DNA of 64,000 nucleotides from Garra rufa (Eukaryota > Chordata > Actinopteri > Cypriniformes > Cyprinidae): the NCBI RefSeq assembly GCF_049309525.1, contig NC_133376.1, positions 39,379,905 to 39,443,904 on the forward strand, given 5' to 3'. The notes beneath the pieces were generated by a model, which saw only the letters and a list, made by a program, of their open reading frames with translations, searched no databases and had not been told where the DNA came from. A program made the translations under genes and the position numbers. Each line of letters opens with the position of its first letter. The first letter of the stretch is position 1. Positions 34,094 through 46,659 of the stretch are shown piece by piece.

Positions 34094-37008
34094 GTAAGTG
34101 CGGATGGTAACGTTATCGATGAAGCGACTTTAGCGGATGCTAGCAGTCGCGTTAGCCAGCTGAGGGTTCGCCTCAGAGCGACTCATCTCCTGTATCTCTA
34201 TTAACTTATTGATTCCCACTTTATTTTGTTGCTGTATGATGTTTGTATTTTACCCTTTACATATTTAATTAATTTCTGACTTCGTGGAATGAGGATTAAA
34301 AGCGTGTATAGTGGATTCATCGCTGTTTTTGTGCCTTGACTGCTGTGTGGCAGCAGGGATACAGTAGATGTTGACAGTGCTAAGCTATGAGGCTAACAGG
34401 ATAGCGTTCGGTTTTGTAACAGTGAGAATTAAAAAAGCGGTTTGTTTTTTGAGTGTTTGATGTACTTGGATCAAACACGATGCACGAATAAAGGAATATC
34501 AGATATTCCTTTATTAGCAGTTGTAATTTTATTTAATTATTTATTTTTTACTTGAAAGGATAAGATGTTGGGTGAGATTGGTGACAGCCTGCAACTGTCA
34601 GAAACACTTCCTGTCTATAAAAAGAAATATTAGTGCCTTTTTGGATTTGAGATGTTTAACATGTCATTTGGAGTAAAGGAGAGTGCTCTAGGTTCCTAAA
34701 ATAGCTTGAGTTTCGTTTAATTGGGATGTGAAACTTGAATCCAGTAAGTTATAGAGCTGTTTCTGGAACAGCAGCTGAGGAGGATTGTGCTGGTTAATAA
34801 TAGATTATTTAAATGATCTGACCTTGTTTTATTTTAATTGTACAAACAACAAAAGTGATTTTTTTTAAATGCTAAAATGTATTAAATATTTATTTTTATA
34901 TTTGAGTTACATATTTGATTTTTTTCTAAATTTATTCTATTTATCTTTACATTTTATGACATTTTTATTTAAAATTTATTATTTAATTATTTATAAAAAT
35001 GTGCAATATTTTCCACTAAATATTTATACAGACTGCCTTGCACTTCTTTTTTGGCCACTGGACCCTTGTTCAAAGACCATTGGAATCAAGTATATAGCAT
35101 GTACGTTGTGTAAACGCCTGTTATTTGTCTTTGCCTGCCCTTCAGCACAAAGCACTTGTCAATTGTGGTGTCTTTCATAACATCAGATAGTTCAAGGGGG
35201 AAAAAAAAAACATGGAAATTTCTAGTTTTTGTAGTAAATTGAGATTTATACATCATCTGAAAGCTGAATAACTGATGTATGGTTTATTAGGATAGGACAT
35301 TATTTGGCAGAGATACAACTATATTAAGAAAATGGCCTTTAAAGTTGTCCAAATGAAGTTCTTAGCAATGCATATTACAAATACAGTAGAAAATTTACAA
35401 AATATCTTCATGAAACATAATTTTTAATTAATTTCCAGATTTTTGGCATGAAAGAAAAAAATAAAACATAGAAATTTCTAGTTTTTGTAGTACATCCAAT
35501 ACATTTATCCAGCTAGAAATGGCTCTTGTGAGTGTGAACACTCTTGTATTTGTAAAAATCCTTTTGTAGTAATAACAAACAACTGGAAAAGGCATGAGGA
35601 TAATATAATAGAGAACTTCAAAGTAAAAATTCAAGTAATCCTGTGCTTAAAGACAATGTGACAATGTGTCCTTGTGCGCCAAATACATTTTCCATGCGTA
35701 CGTGAGCGATCAGAGCAAAGTCATTGACTGTTGTCCCCCCTGTTGCTATAGATTGTTGTGATAGGCGCTTGTTTTGTAATGCAGCGGGGCCAAGCAAAAC
35801 CAAACGCATCAGATCTCCCGACGAGCCACGGACGGGATGCCTGAAAGACTAGACAAACCCTTGCTTTCACACCAGCATGAAACCGGGCTCCGTAGGCTTC
35901 CCAAAACAGAAAAGTGGGCACTAGGATAACATGCAGCCATCTTTGGGTTTTTAGCTGCTGTATGCATGGATGTGGCGATAAGGCCTTTAAAACCTGCTGA
36001 ATGTGTCTTGTTCAGATTACAGCTAAACCCAGCTGTCCTTGAGGAGATTTCAGCGCTGCTGCTTGGCTCTTTTCTATGTGACAGACTCTCTTTAGATTCA
36101 TCCAACCGCCTGTCATGAAAACAGTTGGAGTACCATATGGGTTGTGAGCTAGATTACGGATAACTGCTTTCATTTGTTACGCCGGTTCTCTGTTGTAATA
36201 AATGTGCTGTACTAGTTCACTGTACAAAATAGCAGAATCATCTTCCTTGAAATTAGGTCTTGAACATTGAACTGAGCGATTATTTCTGTGGCGAGGACAG
36301 TCATGTGATGAGCTGCTTTGAATTTTTTTTTCTGATAGCGAAAGTGAAAGCTTTGAGTTTGCTTCCTGTTGGTTTTGTTGAGGATATGGCTTTATTTTAG
36401 GTGGCATTTGTAGCTGAAGAAGCTATGAAGAAGGTCTTATTTCAATTCTATTAGTGAATAAACCACATCATTACATCCTCTCAGTCATCCTGAAGAAGCA
36501 TTTGCATTTGCATCCTATTTTTGTCAAATGGACCTCAGCTTTTAGTGTATGTTGCATAATAATGATCCGCAGTGGTGTGCCCACCTCATTTGTCTTCCTG
36601 CTCAGTGTTACTCAATATTTGCAAATTTAGACAACAGAAAGCTTATTCAAATGGAAATCCCAGCGACAAACATTTGCGTTAAGCAAATCAACACGAAACC
36701 TTTTCTCGTGTGTTTGCTCATGAAACTGGACAGTAAAAATACCACAGACTTGCACTGAAGAAGGAACATAAGTCATATCTAGAGACCAGAATATCAAATA
36801 GACTTGGAGATGAGCTCTTCTGACTTTATTTGGGAAAACCACAAAGCAAATCCCTAGTATCAACACCAAGAACACCCATGTATTGTGTCAGCAATGCCAA
36901 GCAACGCTTACAGTTTATTCTGGTGATTTTAGTTTTGTTTTAGTAACACATCTCCAATAGGGGCTTTCAAACATAGAGCCTTCTGGAACATTACATTTAG
37001 AGATCATA
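34094..37008. other. Gene-free stretch, putative fam13b intron 1
   Basis: No coding exon is supportable. It contains one degraded TGTGACCC MITE (35226-35460). The stretch 35640-36130 is less AT-rich and carries several short overlapping frames without domains or splice pairs. Confidence 0.4.
35226..35460 (-). mobile_element. TGTGACCC MITE, copy 7 (fragment)
   Basis: Landmarks TTTATACATCATCTGAAAGC, TTAGGATAGGACATTATTTGG and AAGTTGTCCAAATGAAGTTC are present in reverse orientation. Both termini are missing. Confidence 0.7.
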
Positions 37009-37375
37009 TGTGACCATGGACCACAAAACCAGATTTTTGTGGATTGATAAATTGAGATAAATAAATAAGCTTTCCATTGATGTGTGGTTTGTTAGGATAG
37101 GACATTATTCGGCCGAGATACAACTATATTGAGAAAATCGTCTTTAAAGTTGTCCAAATGAAGTTCTTAGCAAAGCATATTACTAATCAAAAATTAAGTT
37201 TTGATATATTCATGGTAGAAAATGTACAAAATATCTTCAAGGAACATGATCTTTACTTAATTTCCTGATGATTTTTGGCATAAAAGAAAAATTGATCATT
37301 TTGACCCATACAATATTTTTGGCTACAAATATATTCCTGTGCTCCTTAAGACTGGTTTTGTGGTCCAAGGTCACA
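37009..37375 (-). mobile_element. TGTGACCC MITE, copy 8
   Basis: Termini TGTGACCATGGACCACAAAA and TTTTGTGGTCCAAGGTCACA are inverted repeats. The interior is in reverse orientation relative to 8095-8530. Confidence 0.85.
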
Positions 37376-37937
37376 TATGAACAAGACCATTTTTGCTTGA
37401 TCAGTTCTGTCAAGTGGTCTGGGAATAAAAAGTTTTTACGTTTAATATTTTGTCAAATTGGTCATCTGGGCGAATGAAGAAAACAACACAGCATTTTAAA
37501 GGCCATTTCACATATTTGACGTCACACGTTTACTGGTATTTTAGTGCTGATGTGTGAATGTTATCAGTTAAAGATGAAAGCTGTCGGATGTACAGTGGAA
37601 GGGTATTAATTAAAAACTCCCCTTGTCACTATTTTCATCCAGTAAAATTCATCTTCGATCATCTAAATAACATATTTAGACATCATTTCCTGTGAATATA
37701 TTTTCTTCATGCCTTAAAATGGCTTGAATATAATTTAGTCTACAGCCTTCCGTCATTTACTATACGCAAATTCATGAATATACAAAGTACTTCCTACGTC
37801 TACTCAGTCAAACCAGCTCAGACTACCTTTTCTAATTTCACTTGGTTAAATGAAGTAGGCCAGTAGGTGTAATAGCCAGTAGTAGTAGTAGTAAATGAAG
37901 TAGTGAATGCTACACAATGACAAGTAGAAATACTGGA
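37376..37937. other. Spacer, nothing recognised
   Basis: No exon or repeat family was identified; an AGT trinucleotide run lies at about 37882. Confidence 0.4.
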
Positions 37938-38780
37938 TTAAAGAAGTAGTTCACTTCCAGAACAAAAATTTACAGATAATTTACTCACCCCCTTGTCATC
38001 CAAGATGTTCATGTCTTTCTGACTGAATATAGGTTTTTTGAGGAAAACATTTCAGGATTTCTCTCTATATAGTGGACTTATATGGCGCCCCCAAGTTTAA
38101 ACTTCCAAAATGCAGTTTAAATGCAGCTTCAAAGGGCTCTAAATGATCCCAGCAGAGGAAGAAGGGTCTTATCTAGTGAAATTATCTGTTATTTTCTAAA
38201 AAAAAAAAAAAAAAAAAATTATATACTTTTTAACCTCTTGTCCAGCAATGCGCATGTGACCTTTTGGTTCAATGCCATTAGGGCATGTTGAAAAACTTCC
38301 ATATAATTTTCTCCTCCAATTTTAAAATGGCCCTACGTCATTGTTTTACCTTTGAGTACATGAGTTTGAATTTGAGAAAATGCAATGGGAGTTTTTCAAC
38401 ATACCCTAACTGTGTTGTATGCATGTGCATCGCAAAGCTAGACAGGATCAAGACAGGAGCATTTGAGGTAAAAAACTATATAAATTGTAATTTTTATTTT
38501 TATTTTTTATTTTTAGAAAATAATCAATCGTTTCACTAGATAAGACCTTTATTCCTCGGCTGGGATTGTGTAGAGCGCTTTGAAGCTGCACTGAAACTGC
38601 ATTTTTAACCTTCAATCTGTTGAGCACCATTGAAGTCCACTATATGGAGAAAAATCCTGGAATGTTTTCCTCAAAAAACATAATTTCTTTGCGACTGAAG
38701 AAAGAAAGACACAAACATCTTGGATGACATGGGGGTGAGTAAATCAGGAAATTTTTATTTAAAGTGGAGTAATCCTTTAA
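37938..38780. mobile_element. TTAA-flanked palindromic MITE, copy 1
   Basis: It starts TTAAAGAAGTAGTTCACTTC and ends with the inverse TGGAGTAATCCTTTAA. The arms carry mirrored blocks: GGGTCTTATCTAGTGAAA versus TTTCACTAGATAAGACC, and CTTTGAAGCTGC versus GCAGCTTCAAAGG. TTAA on both sides suggests a piggyBac-type or similar target. Five loci of this family lie in the window. Confidence 0.8.
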
Positions 38781-40303
38781 AATGCATTGAATATAATTTA
38801 GTCTACATTCCACATTTGCTATATGCAAAATCATGAATATGCAAAGTACTTCCCACCTCAACTTGGTCAAACCAGCTCAGACTATATGCACCAATTTTAC
38901 TCGTTTAAGAAGTGAATGCTACACATTGACTTGTTATGGCAAGACTATGTTTGAACCAGAAACTGATTCCAAAGAAGAATAGAAAGAGTCAATTATACCA
39001 GGTCGTCTGCAACTCTGTATGTGTCAGAATGGTAATTGCTGTGTGCACGTAACAGTAATTGATATTATTAGCCTTTGGCTTGACTAAGTTATCGAACAGT
39101 TAATAATGTGTTACTAATGTCACACAAAACACCTACCCGACACCTGCCTTCCAGAATTCAACATCCTCGGGTATATATATGTATGAAAAACCACATCCTG
39201 TAGATTAACGGGTTGATTGATTACATATTTGTGATGGTCTGAAGTGTATACATTGTAGTACTGAGAAGGAAATTCTCAGCAGTGGTGTTGACTGATAATT
39301 CTGCACACGGTTTATTTTTTAGCAAACAAAGAAAAGTCAATTTGATGATAATTTACCGAGTTTGATGTGTGAAGGTTGCCACCGGCTGTGTTTGTGCTCT
39401 ATAAACACTGTTGAATTTATACTGTATCGTAAGTAGTCTTTTAGGTCACGAGCAAAGACAGATATAGACTTAATGAAGTTGTTTTCTTAAGCAGTTAATC
39501 TGCGCTCTGACCCCTGCTGCTCTTTCTCTGGGTCCCATCAGAACGTTGTCAGCAGCTGATTAGCTAAATTTGCAGTTTCTCTCGTTTCCATCCTAATGAT
39601 GAGAGCTGCGTTCTGTGTTGCCAAGGACCACCGCACTGCTGGACTGGCATTTTACTTCACGCTTGAGCATCCAGTGGTTTAATATAACCATTTGGAAATT
39701 TCCATTCCCTGTAGAGCTGGGTAGGAGACTCTTAATCAATAATGTCAATGTCAAAGACAAGCTCAAGTTGTTCTTTTAAGTGTCAGGACTCATCACTTGT
39801 GTGGCCTGCTGGTTATTAATGAATAATTCATACTTGTCCTGCTTTATTTATTAATTTATTTATTTGTGGATCAGATGTTAACTTTGATGGTCAGGCTTGA
39901 TAGGTTTGTTTTCTTAAGTGGCTTTTTTGAAGTCACATGACCACTCTTTATCCAACATGGGAAATTTTCTGTTTCTCATATGCAACTCATGATACTCTTT
40001 GTGACATAGGACCTCAGGGTTTTTCTTTTGTGTGTTTGTATGTATGCTTCTCATTTTTAAGTTACCTTTTCCCACATACTCTTTCGTGCCACTGAGACCT
40101 GTTTAACACCATATTATATTTTCATTTGCTAATATGGCTATAGAATAGTGTTAACATTTTGAGAGAGCTTATGTTTGAGGTTTTGAATAAATGCAGTGCT
40201 GCATCAGAGGTGGTTTGTTGTTGTCATAGCACTCAGCACGCATGTTGTTTTCTGTCTGGAATCAATACATAATGCGACACTGTCTAAAGGGGTCTATAGA
40301 TGG
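38781..40303. other. Gene-free stretch
   Basis: 38800-38930 repeats part of 37740-37860 (ATAATTTAGTCTACA... CAAACCAGCTCAGACTA), so sequence flanking the MITE is duplicated on its other side. The rest shows no exon or recognised repeat. Confidence 0.45.
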
Positions 40304-40493
40304 CTAAATAATAGGGGTGTGACGAGACACTTATTTCACGAGACGAGACGAGACGAGATTTTGGGTTCACGAGAACGAGACGAGATTTTTTAACTTTTTA
40401 AAATAAATCCTCAATGATGAAATATATAGGGGAAAATGGTATTTTATCCAACAAAAAACACAAAATGCAAAAAAAAAATTAGGTGCATTTTGA

Positions 40494-43071
40494 TACACTC
40501 TTAAAAAGGATGTGTTTAAAAACAACACAGCCTGTGTTGTTTCTTAACACACCTTTGTGTCTAGTTAAGGACAACACATTTTGTGTTAGTTTTAACTCAA
40601 CTAGTGTGTTATTCCAGCTAACACAGAAAATGTGTTGTTTTTTTCTACACACTATTGTGTTATAAATACACAATTTGTGTCAATTATGTGTTATTTTTTA
40701 CCAAATTTTTGTATGCAATAAAGACACTGCAAACTAATGTATAGCTTAAACACAATTTATTAAACCTGCTACTAACAATTACATAAAAACTCAAAAAGGT
40801 TAAAAAAGAGAGGTAAACAATCAATACAGTCATTTCAACATATAATTGTTCCTTGAGTGAAAAGTTGTTAATGGTTTATAAAGTTTGTACTTAAAAAAAA
40901 TGTGGTATTTGACAACCTCTTAAGCATTAGTCGTTTTATTTACATATTTTTATCAGCATACAAGTGATGGTGAGGGTCGTGAGATGAAGTCTCTCGTTTG
41001 TCTCTGTCATGTCAGTAACTGCCACAAGCGCTTCAGGAGTGTCTTCCATTCAAAGCTGCAAGAGTAAAATAAAGATACTTTTGTTATTTATAGGCTACAC
41101 ATAGCGAATATTGTAAAATAGCGATAGCTAAAAAGGCAAGAAAAGCTTTAGCATTAGAGATTATGTTAGCGTCTTAGGGCAATTTGCACAATACATGTCA
41201 CAACGAAGCTGTTCATTTTCAAAGAGAAAGACGCGGCGAACGAATGCATTTTCTCATTAGCACTACAACGTGTCAATGATGAATTAAAAGCGATTCTGTT
41301 CACAATTAATCTAACAAAAGAAACTATAAAGCTTGTTAAAATAAGCTCCCACCGTCGTGATGTGCCGCAGGCGCAGCTCGCATCGGCATTCGTGAGGCAA
41401 TTTTACCACGTATACTATATGTGCCAAATGCCCCTCGACCGTCTCCAAACGATCACAAAAGACATTTTAAAAACGTATAATGGCAAATACAAACATTTCT
41501 TACCTTCACACATCGAAGTTATGTCCTGACGATGAAAACTTGCAGCACGAGGAAATTAGCTTGTCTACAGACTGCCTGGCCGGCTGCACAGGTGCAGGAG
41601 CTCCGTACCAGCACAACTGGCACAGAATCTCGCAGTGTCACCTAAAGTGCAAAAAGAAAATATGTTAATAGGTTTTAAAGATAAAAGTATATGCAGCCCT
41701 TTAATGTAGAACAGACACGATAGAAGATAGCTGAGTAGGATAGCTAGGAATTCACCTGTGATATGAAAACTCTGTCTTTGAATTTAAATATAGTACTAAA
41801 GGAACATCAAAAACACTATGCTGGATCCAATCAAGGTCTCCTGTCTTTCTAACAAGGTGTTATAACAAAGTTATGGTACCTTCAACAGATCTGGCTACAA
41901 CCGAGTCATACTCAGCTACCCTGTAACAGCAATTACCACTGTTTCAGCTAAAAATTCTTACTGTATTTTGAGGTTGGCTGCCATGCAAGTAATTTTTCAG
42001 AACTGTGCAAACAACTTAAAGTGTGGATTTTGCATGCATCTATAAAATGCATCTGAATTATTAGGCAAAAGTAGTAGTTTGCAGTAGAAGCACATGCATT
42101 GTATATGTGAATTTAAATACATTAAATTGACATATGATGCAATGTACTTTTTATTACATTCAACAACCCAATCATAATAATTTATCAACAGTTATTTGAA
42201 AGGACTTGTTGGCTGTTTACACCGACCACTAACACACCGCCCATAGTTATTTTTCATGTCATCAAATTTTTTAATAACCACCTCATGTTTACATCAATTT
42301 TAAGATGAAACGTGGTAATGTTAACGGAACCATTCAATCTCAGAACTGAGACATTGTATGCTGCTGCTAGTCCTACTCTCAGCTGATGCGGTGCCTCTGC
42401 CTTCTTCATAGAGCGGTAGCATCGAGCTCTGACTGTCACCTCACCTGTCTGACTGTTTTTCCCTGACACTTACAAGAAAATTAGAAAGACAACCAGTGAA
42501 AAACATGTTTTAAATAACGCCATTAGCCGCTGGTGGATAGCTAGTACAAATATAAAGCTTCAAACACTTCTGCTAAGGCAAAAAAAAACCTTCTGCTAAG
42601 GCTAGTTAGCATTAGAAACTTACCTTCATAATTACAGATGTAAGAGGAAACGTAAAATTTAAATCCCTTTTCCATTTTATTCTGTGGGGTAGAGCTGAAC
42701 AAAGAGACTATTCGCCTTACATCATTGATTGTTACTTTTGGTAACTCCAGTAAGCACCGGGTGAACTCCAACCTCTCAGCCATTTCGCTCAGCTTCGCCG
42801 ATGACTCCAACAACCGGAAGTAGGACTGCGGTCTGATGTGGAATGCGGAAGGGGAGCGTGCATATAGCCCATAACGGCTCATGAAGTAAGGCAAGCAGCA
42901 ATGTGATTGGCTGATATTTAACACATATTGTGTTGGACACACTGTGTTGGATATTTTCTTTTTTCTTTTTCGTTTTTAACACACATTTAACACAAAGTAA
43001 CACAAAATGTGCTAAAATAGACATAACACAAACAATGTGTAAAAAATTAACACATCCTTTTTGAGAGTGTA
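40494..43071. mobile_element. TIR element (2.58 kb) carrying captured gene sequence, nested in the hAT
   Basis: The left end TACACTCTTAAAAAGGATGTG matches the inverse of the right end CACATCCTTTTTGAGAGTGTA at 19-20 of 21 positions. Subterminal regions (40510-40690 and 42915-43055) are packed with TGTGTT/AACACA motifs. The outermost CACTCTTAAAAA is shared with the small MITEs at 1791 and 22211, so the same type of transposase may move all of them. The interior holds a decayed spliced gene on the minus strand and no visible transposase. Confidence 0.8.
41514..42783 (-). pseudogene. Decayed captured gene with SWIM zinc-finger-like remnants
   Basis: Three minus-strand exon-like blocks are visible. 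Block 1 (42783 to 42624) opens with ATG (MAERLEFTRCLLELPK) and ends at a consensus donor GAAG|GTAAGT. Block 2 starts after acceptor GTCAG at 42462, and the phase-1 codon joins exactly, giving GKNSQTGEVTVRARCYRS. Its CYRSMKKAEAPH run resembles a motif that precedes the SWIM finger in YqaJ-associated animal proteins. Block 3 (41641 to 41514) has a pyrimidine-rich acceptor and an AAG|GTAAGA donor, and encodes SSCTCAAGQAVC, which looks like the CxC...C part of a SWIM finger; the expected histidine is Gln and a stop follows in frame. Family naming is from memory of motif shape, without a search. It could be a transposon-encoded or a captured host gene. Confidence 0.45.
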
Positions 43072-43961
43072 TGAACTTGTACTTTATGAAATTAAACTTA
43101 TATTTTAATGAATTATATGCAGTAATAAAAATGTAAACTAATGCTGCATGATTCTGGGTAAACTGAAAAACTATTTTCTTTTATAAACTGGAGATCACGA
43201 TTCTGAAGAAAAAAAAAGGATTAGAAATCTAAACAAAATTACATAATTTACTATTGGTTCTGAAATAATGTTCATTGCTTAAGTCTGAAAAAAAAATGAA
43301 AGAGCCCGTGTCTCCATTAATAAAGACGTGTTTCACCATTGGAGTCTCTTGAATATATAATTCAATGACAAATACTTTTTTTTTTTAAACGTGCAGTTTG
43401 TCGCCATCCCCTGGTGAAGAGAATAAACGTTGCTCTACAGACGTGTTATACTTTCGTTTTGATTGCTATTGTAGACAATAAGTGTTTATATCCAAACTAT
43501 AAGCTTTTATCCCAGTACTTATGTTATTTAAATGTCTGTAACAAAGACATAATGATGATTATGTGGTTAAAAAGACTGTTTGTGTTGCTTTCTGAAACCG
43601 CCGCAGTAAGAATGCAGATTTGAATGTCTTTAATTACTTTCACATCGTAAGCGTCAATGGAGCGCGTGAAACAGTTGTAATAGACAAAGCTGAATCGTTG
43701 TCATTCATGAATAAGATCACATGGGTGTTTGAATAGAGATCGTGATATTTATATAACTATTAGTCATGCAGCTATAATGTAAACATTGCAAAATGTTTTG
43801 CCATGATATCGTCACGTTCTCGCGAGACCAGTCAGATCTCGCGGGACACCATCAGATCTCGCGAGATCTCGTGCCACGAGATCTCGTCACACCCCTACTA
43901 AATAAATTCAGTAGATTTAAATAAATGCAAGTAAGAGGACTCAATATGCAAATATTTCAAT

Positions 43962-44821
43962 CAGGAATGGAAATTAGCACCCGCCACCAGCCAAATGCGG
44001 GTGATTTTGTGTTGTGGCTGGTAAACTCGCTTCACCCACCGGCCACCGTGGCGGGTAAATAAAAATAACATACTTCAACCGGACGGCGTGAGGCTGTAAT
44101 GCACCTTAACGTTGGTTGCGAACTGCCGTTAAAATACACGAAGAAGAAGACGGCGGACACTTTTAGCGGAGGCACACCTTCAAAAAAATGTGTTAAAATA
44201 TGGTCTGTTAAAATATCTTTACAATCTGCTTTTGAAGAAATATATTGTATTTCGTGCTACAGCGCACATTCTGTCAGATGCAATTCATGGCGCGTCTTTC
44301 TCAATATACTGTACAGCGTGGCATTCATTCACATCAGATGATAACTCGGCGGCAGAGTTCCACTCACACAGAGGCGTAATTTCCACTGGGGACATTTTAA
44401 GTAATCTCTTGTATTTTTGAATGCACGCTCTACGCTGCAGAGAGTTTTGGGCTATAGTAAAAACGAAACCAAAAATAAAACGCGCACGCGCATTCAAAAG
44501 CAACTTTAATACCCTGCGTTTAGAGAGCGACTCCCCAATGCGCGCAAATTTGGCTACATAAAATATCTAGGCTGTTATAGTATGTGGGCCATAAGTTGTG
44601 TAGTTGAGAAGATAGCTCTGTATCGTGATAGAAAAATTCGGTGAAAATGTCAGTATTTTATTGAGACTTGAGATTAAATAAACTGCTCAAGTATAGTAGA
44701 TCTTGTAGTATTAATTTTCACATGCAGCTACACATTGTCGGTTAAAAACATAAAGTGGCTGGTAAAAACATTTAGTGGCGGGTAGATTTTGAAATCACAA
44801 AAAAGTTAATTTCCATCCCTG
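43962..44821. mobile_element. hAT-type element (860 bp), perfect 8-bp target duplication
   Basis: Termini CAGGAATGGAAATTA and TTAATTTCCATCCCTG are inverted repeats with one difference and one indel. The flanks are ATTTCAAT at 43954-43961 and ATTTCAAT at 44822-44829. It has subterminal GGCGGGTA/TACCCGCC-like motifs. No transposase is visible. Confidence 0.9.
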
Positions 44822-44987
44822 ATTTCAATAGATCATCACTGCTGGTTCAAAACAGTTTAAATAGAGCTTGTGTGTTATGTATATATGTTCATATATATGG
44901 ACACGTTCCTAATCAAATCAATGTGTCGCTTCTCTTTACAAAACTGCTTGAAAGCATAACAACTAAACTAAAATGTGGCAAGCATGT

Positions 44988-45870
44988 AGGGCTGGGCGGT
45001 ATGACCCAAATTTTATTTCACGGTAACGATATCTTTCACGATATAGTTTTTTTTATATAGGTAGTTATTCCAGAAAATGTACAAAAGGGCTTTATATAAT
45101 AAATAAGCTTGAATATTTAAGAAAAGGACTTGATCTTATTTGATTATTTTGTATTTTATTTTTAACCTTATAACCTTAGTAAACAATATGACTTTATATG
45201 AACAACAATTCCACTGTATGTCTCATTTCACAGCTTGATGTGGACAGAACTTATTATTGTAAACTTTTCTCAAGCAACATAATCTTAATTTTTCTGATAA
45301 TCAAATGAAAGCATACACATTTATTTATTTTTAATCAAATGAAAAATAAACCCTTTTAATTTTTGGCAAACAAACAGAGGTTTACTGTTAAAATCAATAC
45401 ATGGAAGACAAATTATATTCAGTTTAAAGCGTTTCAATAATAATTGTAGTATTTTTTTTCTACAATTAAGTGGTTAATCTTGTTGTAATATTTATTTTTT
45501 TATCATATTGTTTTATGTCAATTATTTAAATAGGAATATATAAACACCTACATTATACTGTACAAAAGTAATATAAGACTAATATTATTCTGTTACATGT
45601 TAAACCTTACTTTTATTTTGACAGGTTGCCGTGAAGTTTCTGTGTATACAGTATGATATGATGCTAGTTTTCTCAAATGAAACGGTAAAAGTGACACTCA
45701 CAGCAGCTTTGGAGATTGAGTTTATCTGTTCATGTGAGATGCAAATGCAGTTAGCGGGAGCGTCACATGTACTTCAGTATGCATGTAGTAAAAAGCAAGT
45801 AGCAGTCTTTTTGCATTTCAGTTTTCACAGACACTAGTCCATATCGCGATTTGAATTAAGTGACAAACCA
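44988..45870. mobile_element. hAT-like element, right end not found
   Basis: TAGGGCTGGGCGGTATGACC at 44988 is a typical fish hAT-type terminus, followed by CACGGTAACGATATCTTTCACGATAT. The matching right terminus was not found, so the end given is approximate. Confidence 0.45.
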
Positions 45871-46429
45871 ACTTTTCATTAATCCAAAAATCGACGAATT
45901 AATTAAAAATTAAAATTCAGTTTTTATGAATGGAGTGCGCGATCCCGTCCGTGTTTTCGCGGAGGAGACATTGTAAACGTGCGACCATGTAAAGACAAAA
46001 ATGACATGCCTTCGTGTAAATAAGATAAATAACATAAGGCAATTTAGTTTGCTTAATAAAAGAACAATGTATAGACCTGTCCTATAGGAAAGATAACCTT
46101 AAATGACTTCTATTGTGATCTGGCTTTGTGACATCGCGAACTAAGCTTTTACTATTTTGTAAGGGAGTTTGTAAATGATTTATTGATTTAATGCAGCAGT
46201 TAAATAAACAAGATTATTATTAAATGATTCAGTTTCCCATTCATAAAGACAGTCATTCGCTTTATTCCTGAACGAACTATCTGTTCGAACAATCAAAGGA
46301 ATTATATGATTCAGTAATTAAATCAGTGTCTTGCCGCCACCTGTTGGCTACCAGTAAAATTGATCATTTGGGACCAACAATTATAAATTCAGTTTTGCAT
46401 ATACCCGGTTAACAGCATGTCCAGGAGAG
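45871..46429. other. Spacer, nothing recognised
   Basis: No exon or recognised repeat. Confidence 0.35.
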
Positions 46430-46580
46430 TAGTGTTGATAGTTGTGTAAATATTGTCATACTAATAGTTGTCTAAATCACTTTTGGTCATATTTTATTAC
46501 CATTTTCTAAACTATAGCGAATAAACTGTGTCAATGTGAGAAATTTTCAAGGTGTCTGAATAAATTTTGGTTTGACTGTG
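46430..46580 (-). mobile_element. CAGTCAAAC-family MITE, fragment
   Basis: It carries GTGTCTGAATAAATTTTGGTTTGACTGTG and preceding blocks matching the arms of 7655-8090 and 20899-21406. One terminus only. Confidence 0.6.
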
Positions 46581-46659
46581 TCTATTTGATAAAATGAAGT
46601 TAACAAACGACCATTATACATATTATTTTAGTTGTACCCAATATTTTACTAATTTACCA

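Larger units (their letters stand above)
40312..43897. mobile_element. hAT-type element, 3.59 kb, with perfect 8-bp target duplication
   Basis: It begins TAGGGGTGTGACGAGA and ends TCTCGTCACACCCCTA, a perfect 16-bp inverted terminus. It is flanked by CTAAATAA at 40304-40311 and CTAAATAA at 43898-43905. Subterminal regions are dense in CGAGA/TCTCG motifs (GACGAGACGAGACGAG on the left, TCTCGCGAGATCTCG on the right). The interior is interrupted by a separate TIR element at 40494-43071, so the element's own length is about 1.0 kb. No transposase frame was seen. Confidence 0.92.

Noticed and set aside
34869..35180. 103-codon forward frame in the region after the candidate exon
   Set aside because: Very AT-rich, Phe/Leu/Tyr-dominated translation with no domain; typical of chance frames in A/T DNA.
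42541..42942. A single 133-codon reverse-strand gene
   Set aside because: The in-frame ATG at 42783 and the consensus donor at 42623 explain it better as a spliced exon of a decayed gene; codons outside 42624-42783 are intron or leader.
40304..43905. Active autonomous transposon
   Set aside because: Despite intact ends and duplications, no transposase frame is present in either the outer or inner element.
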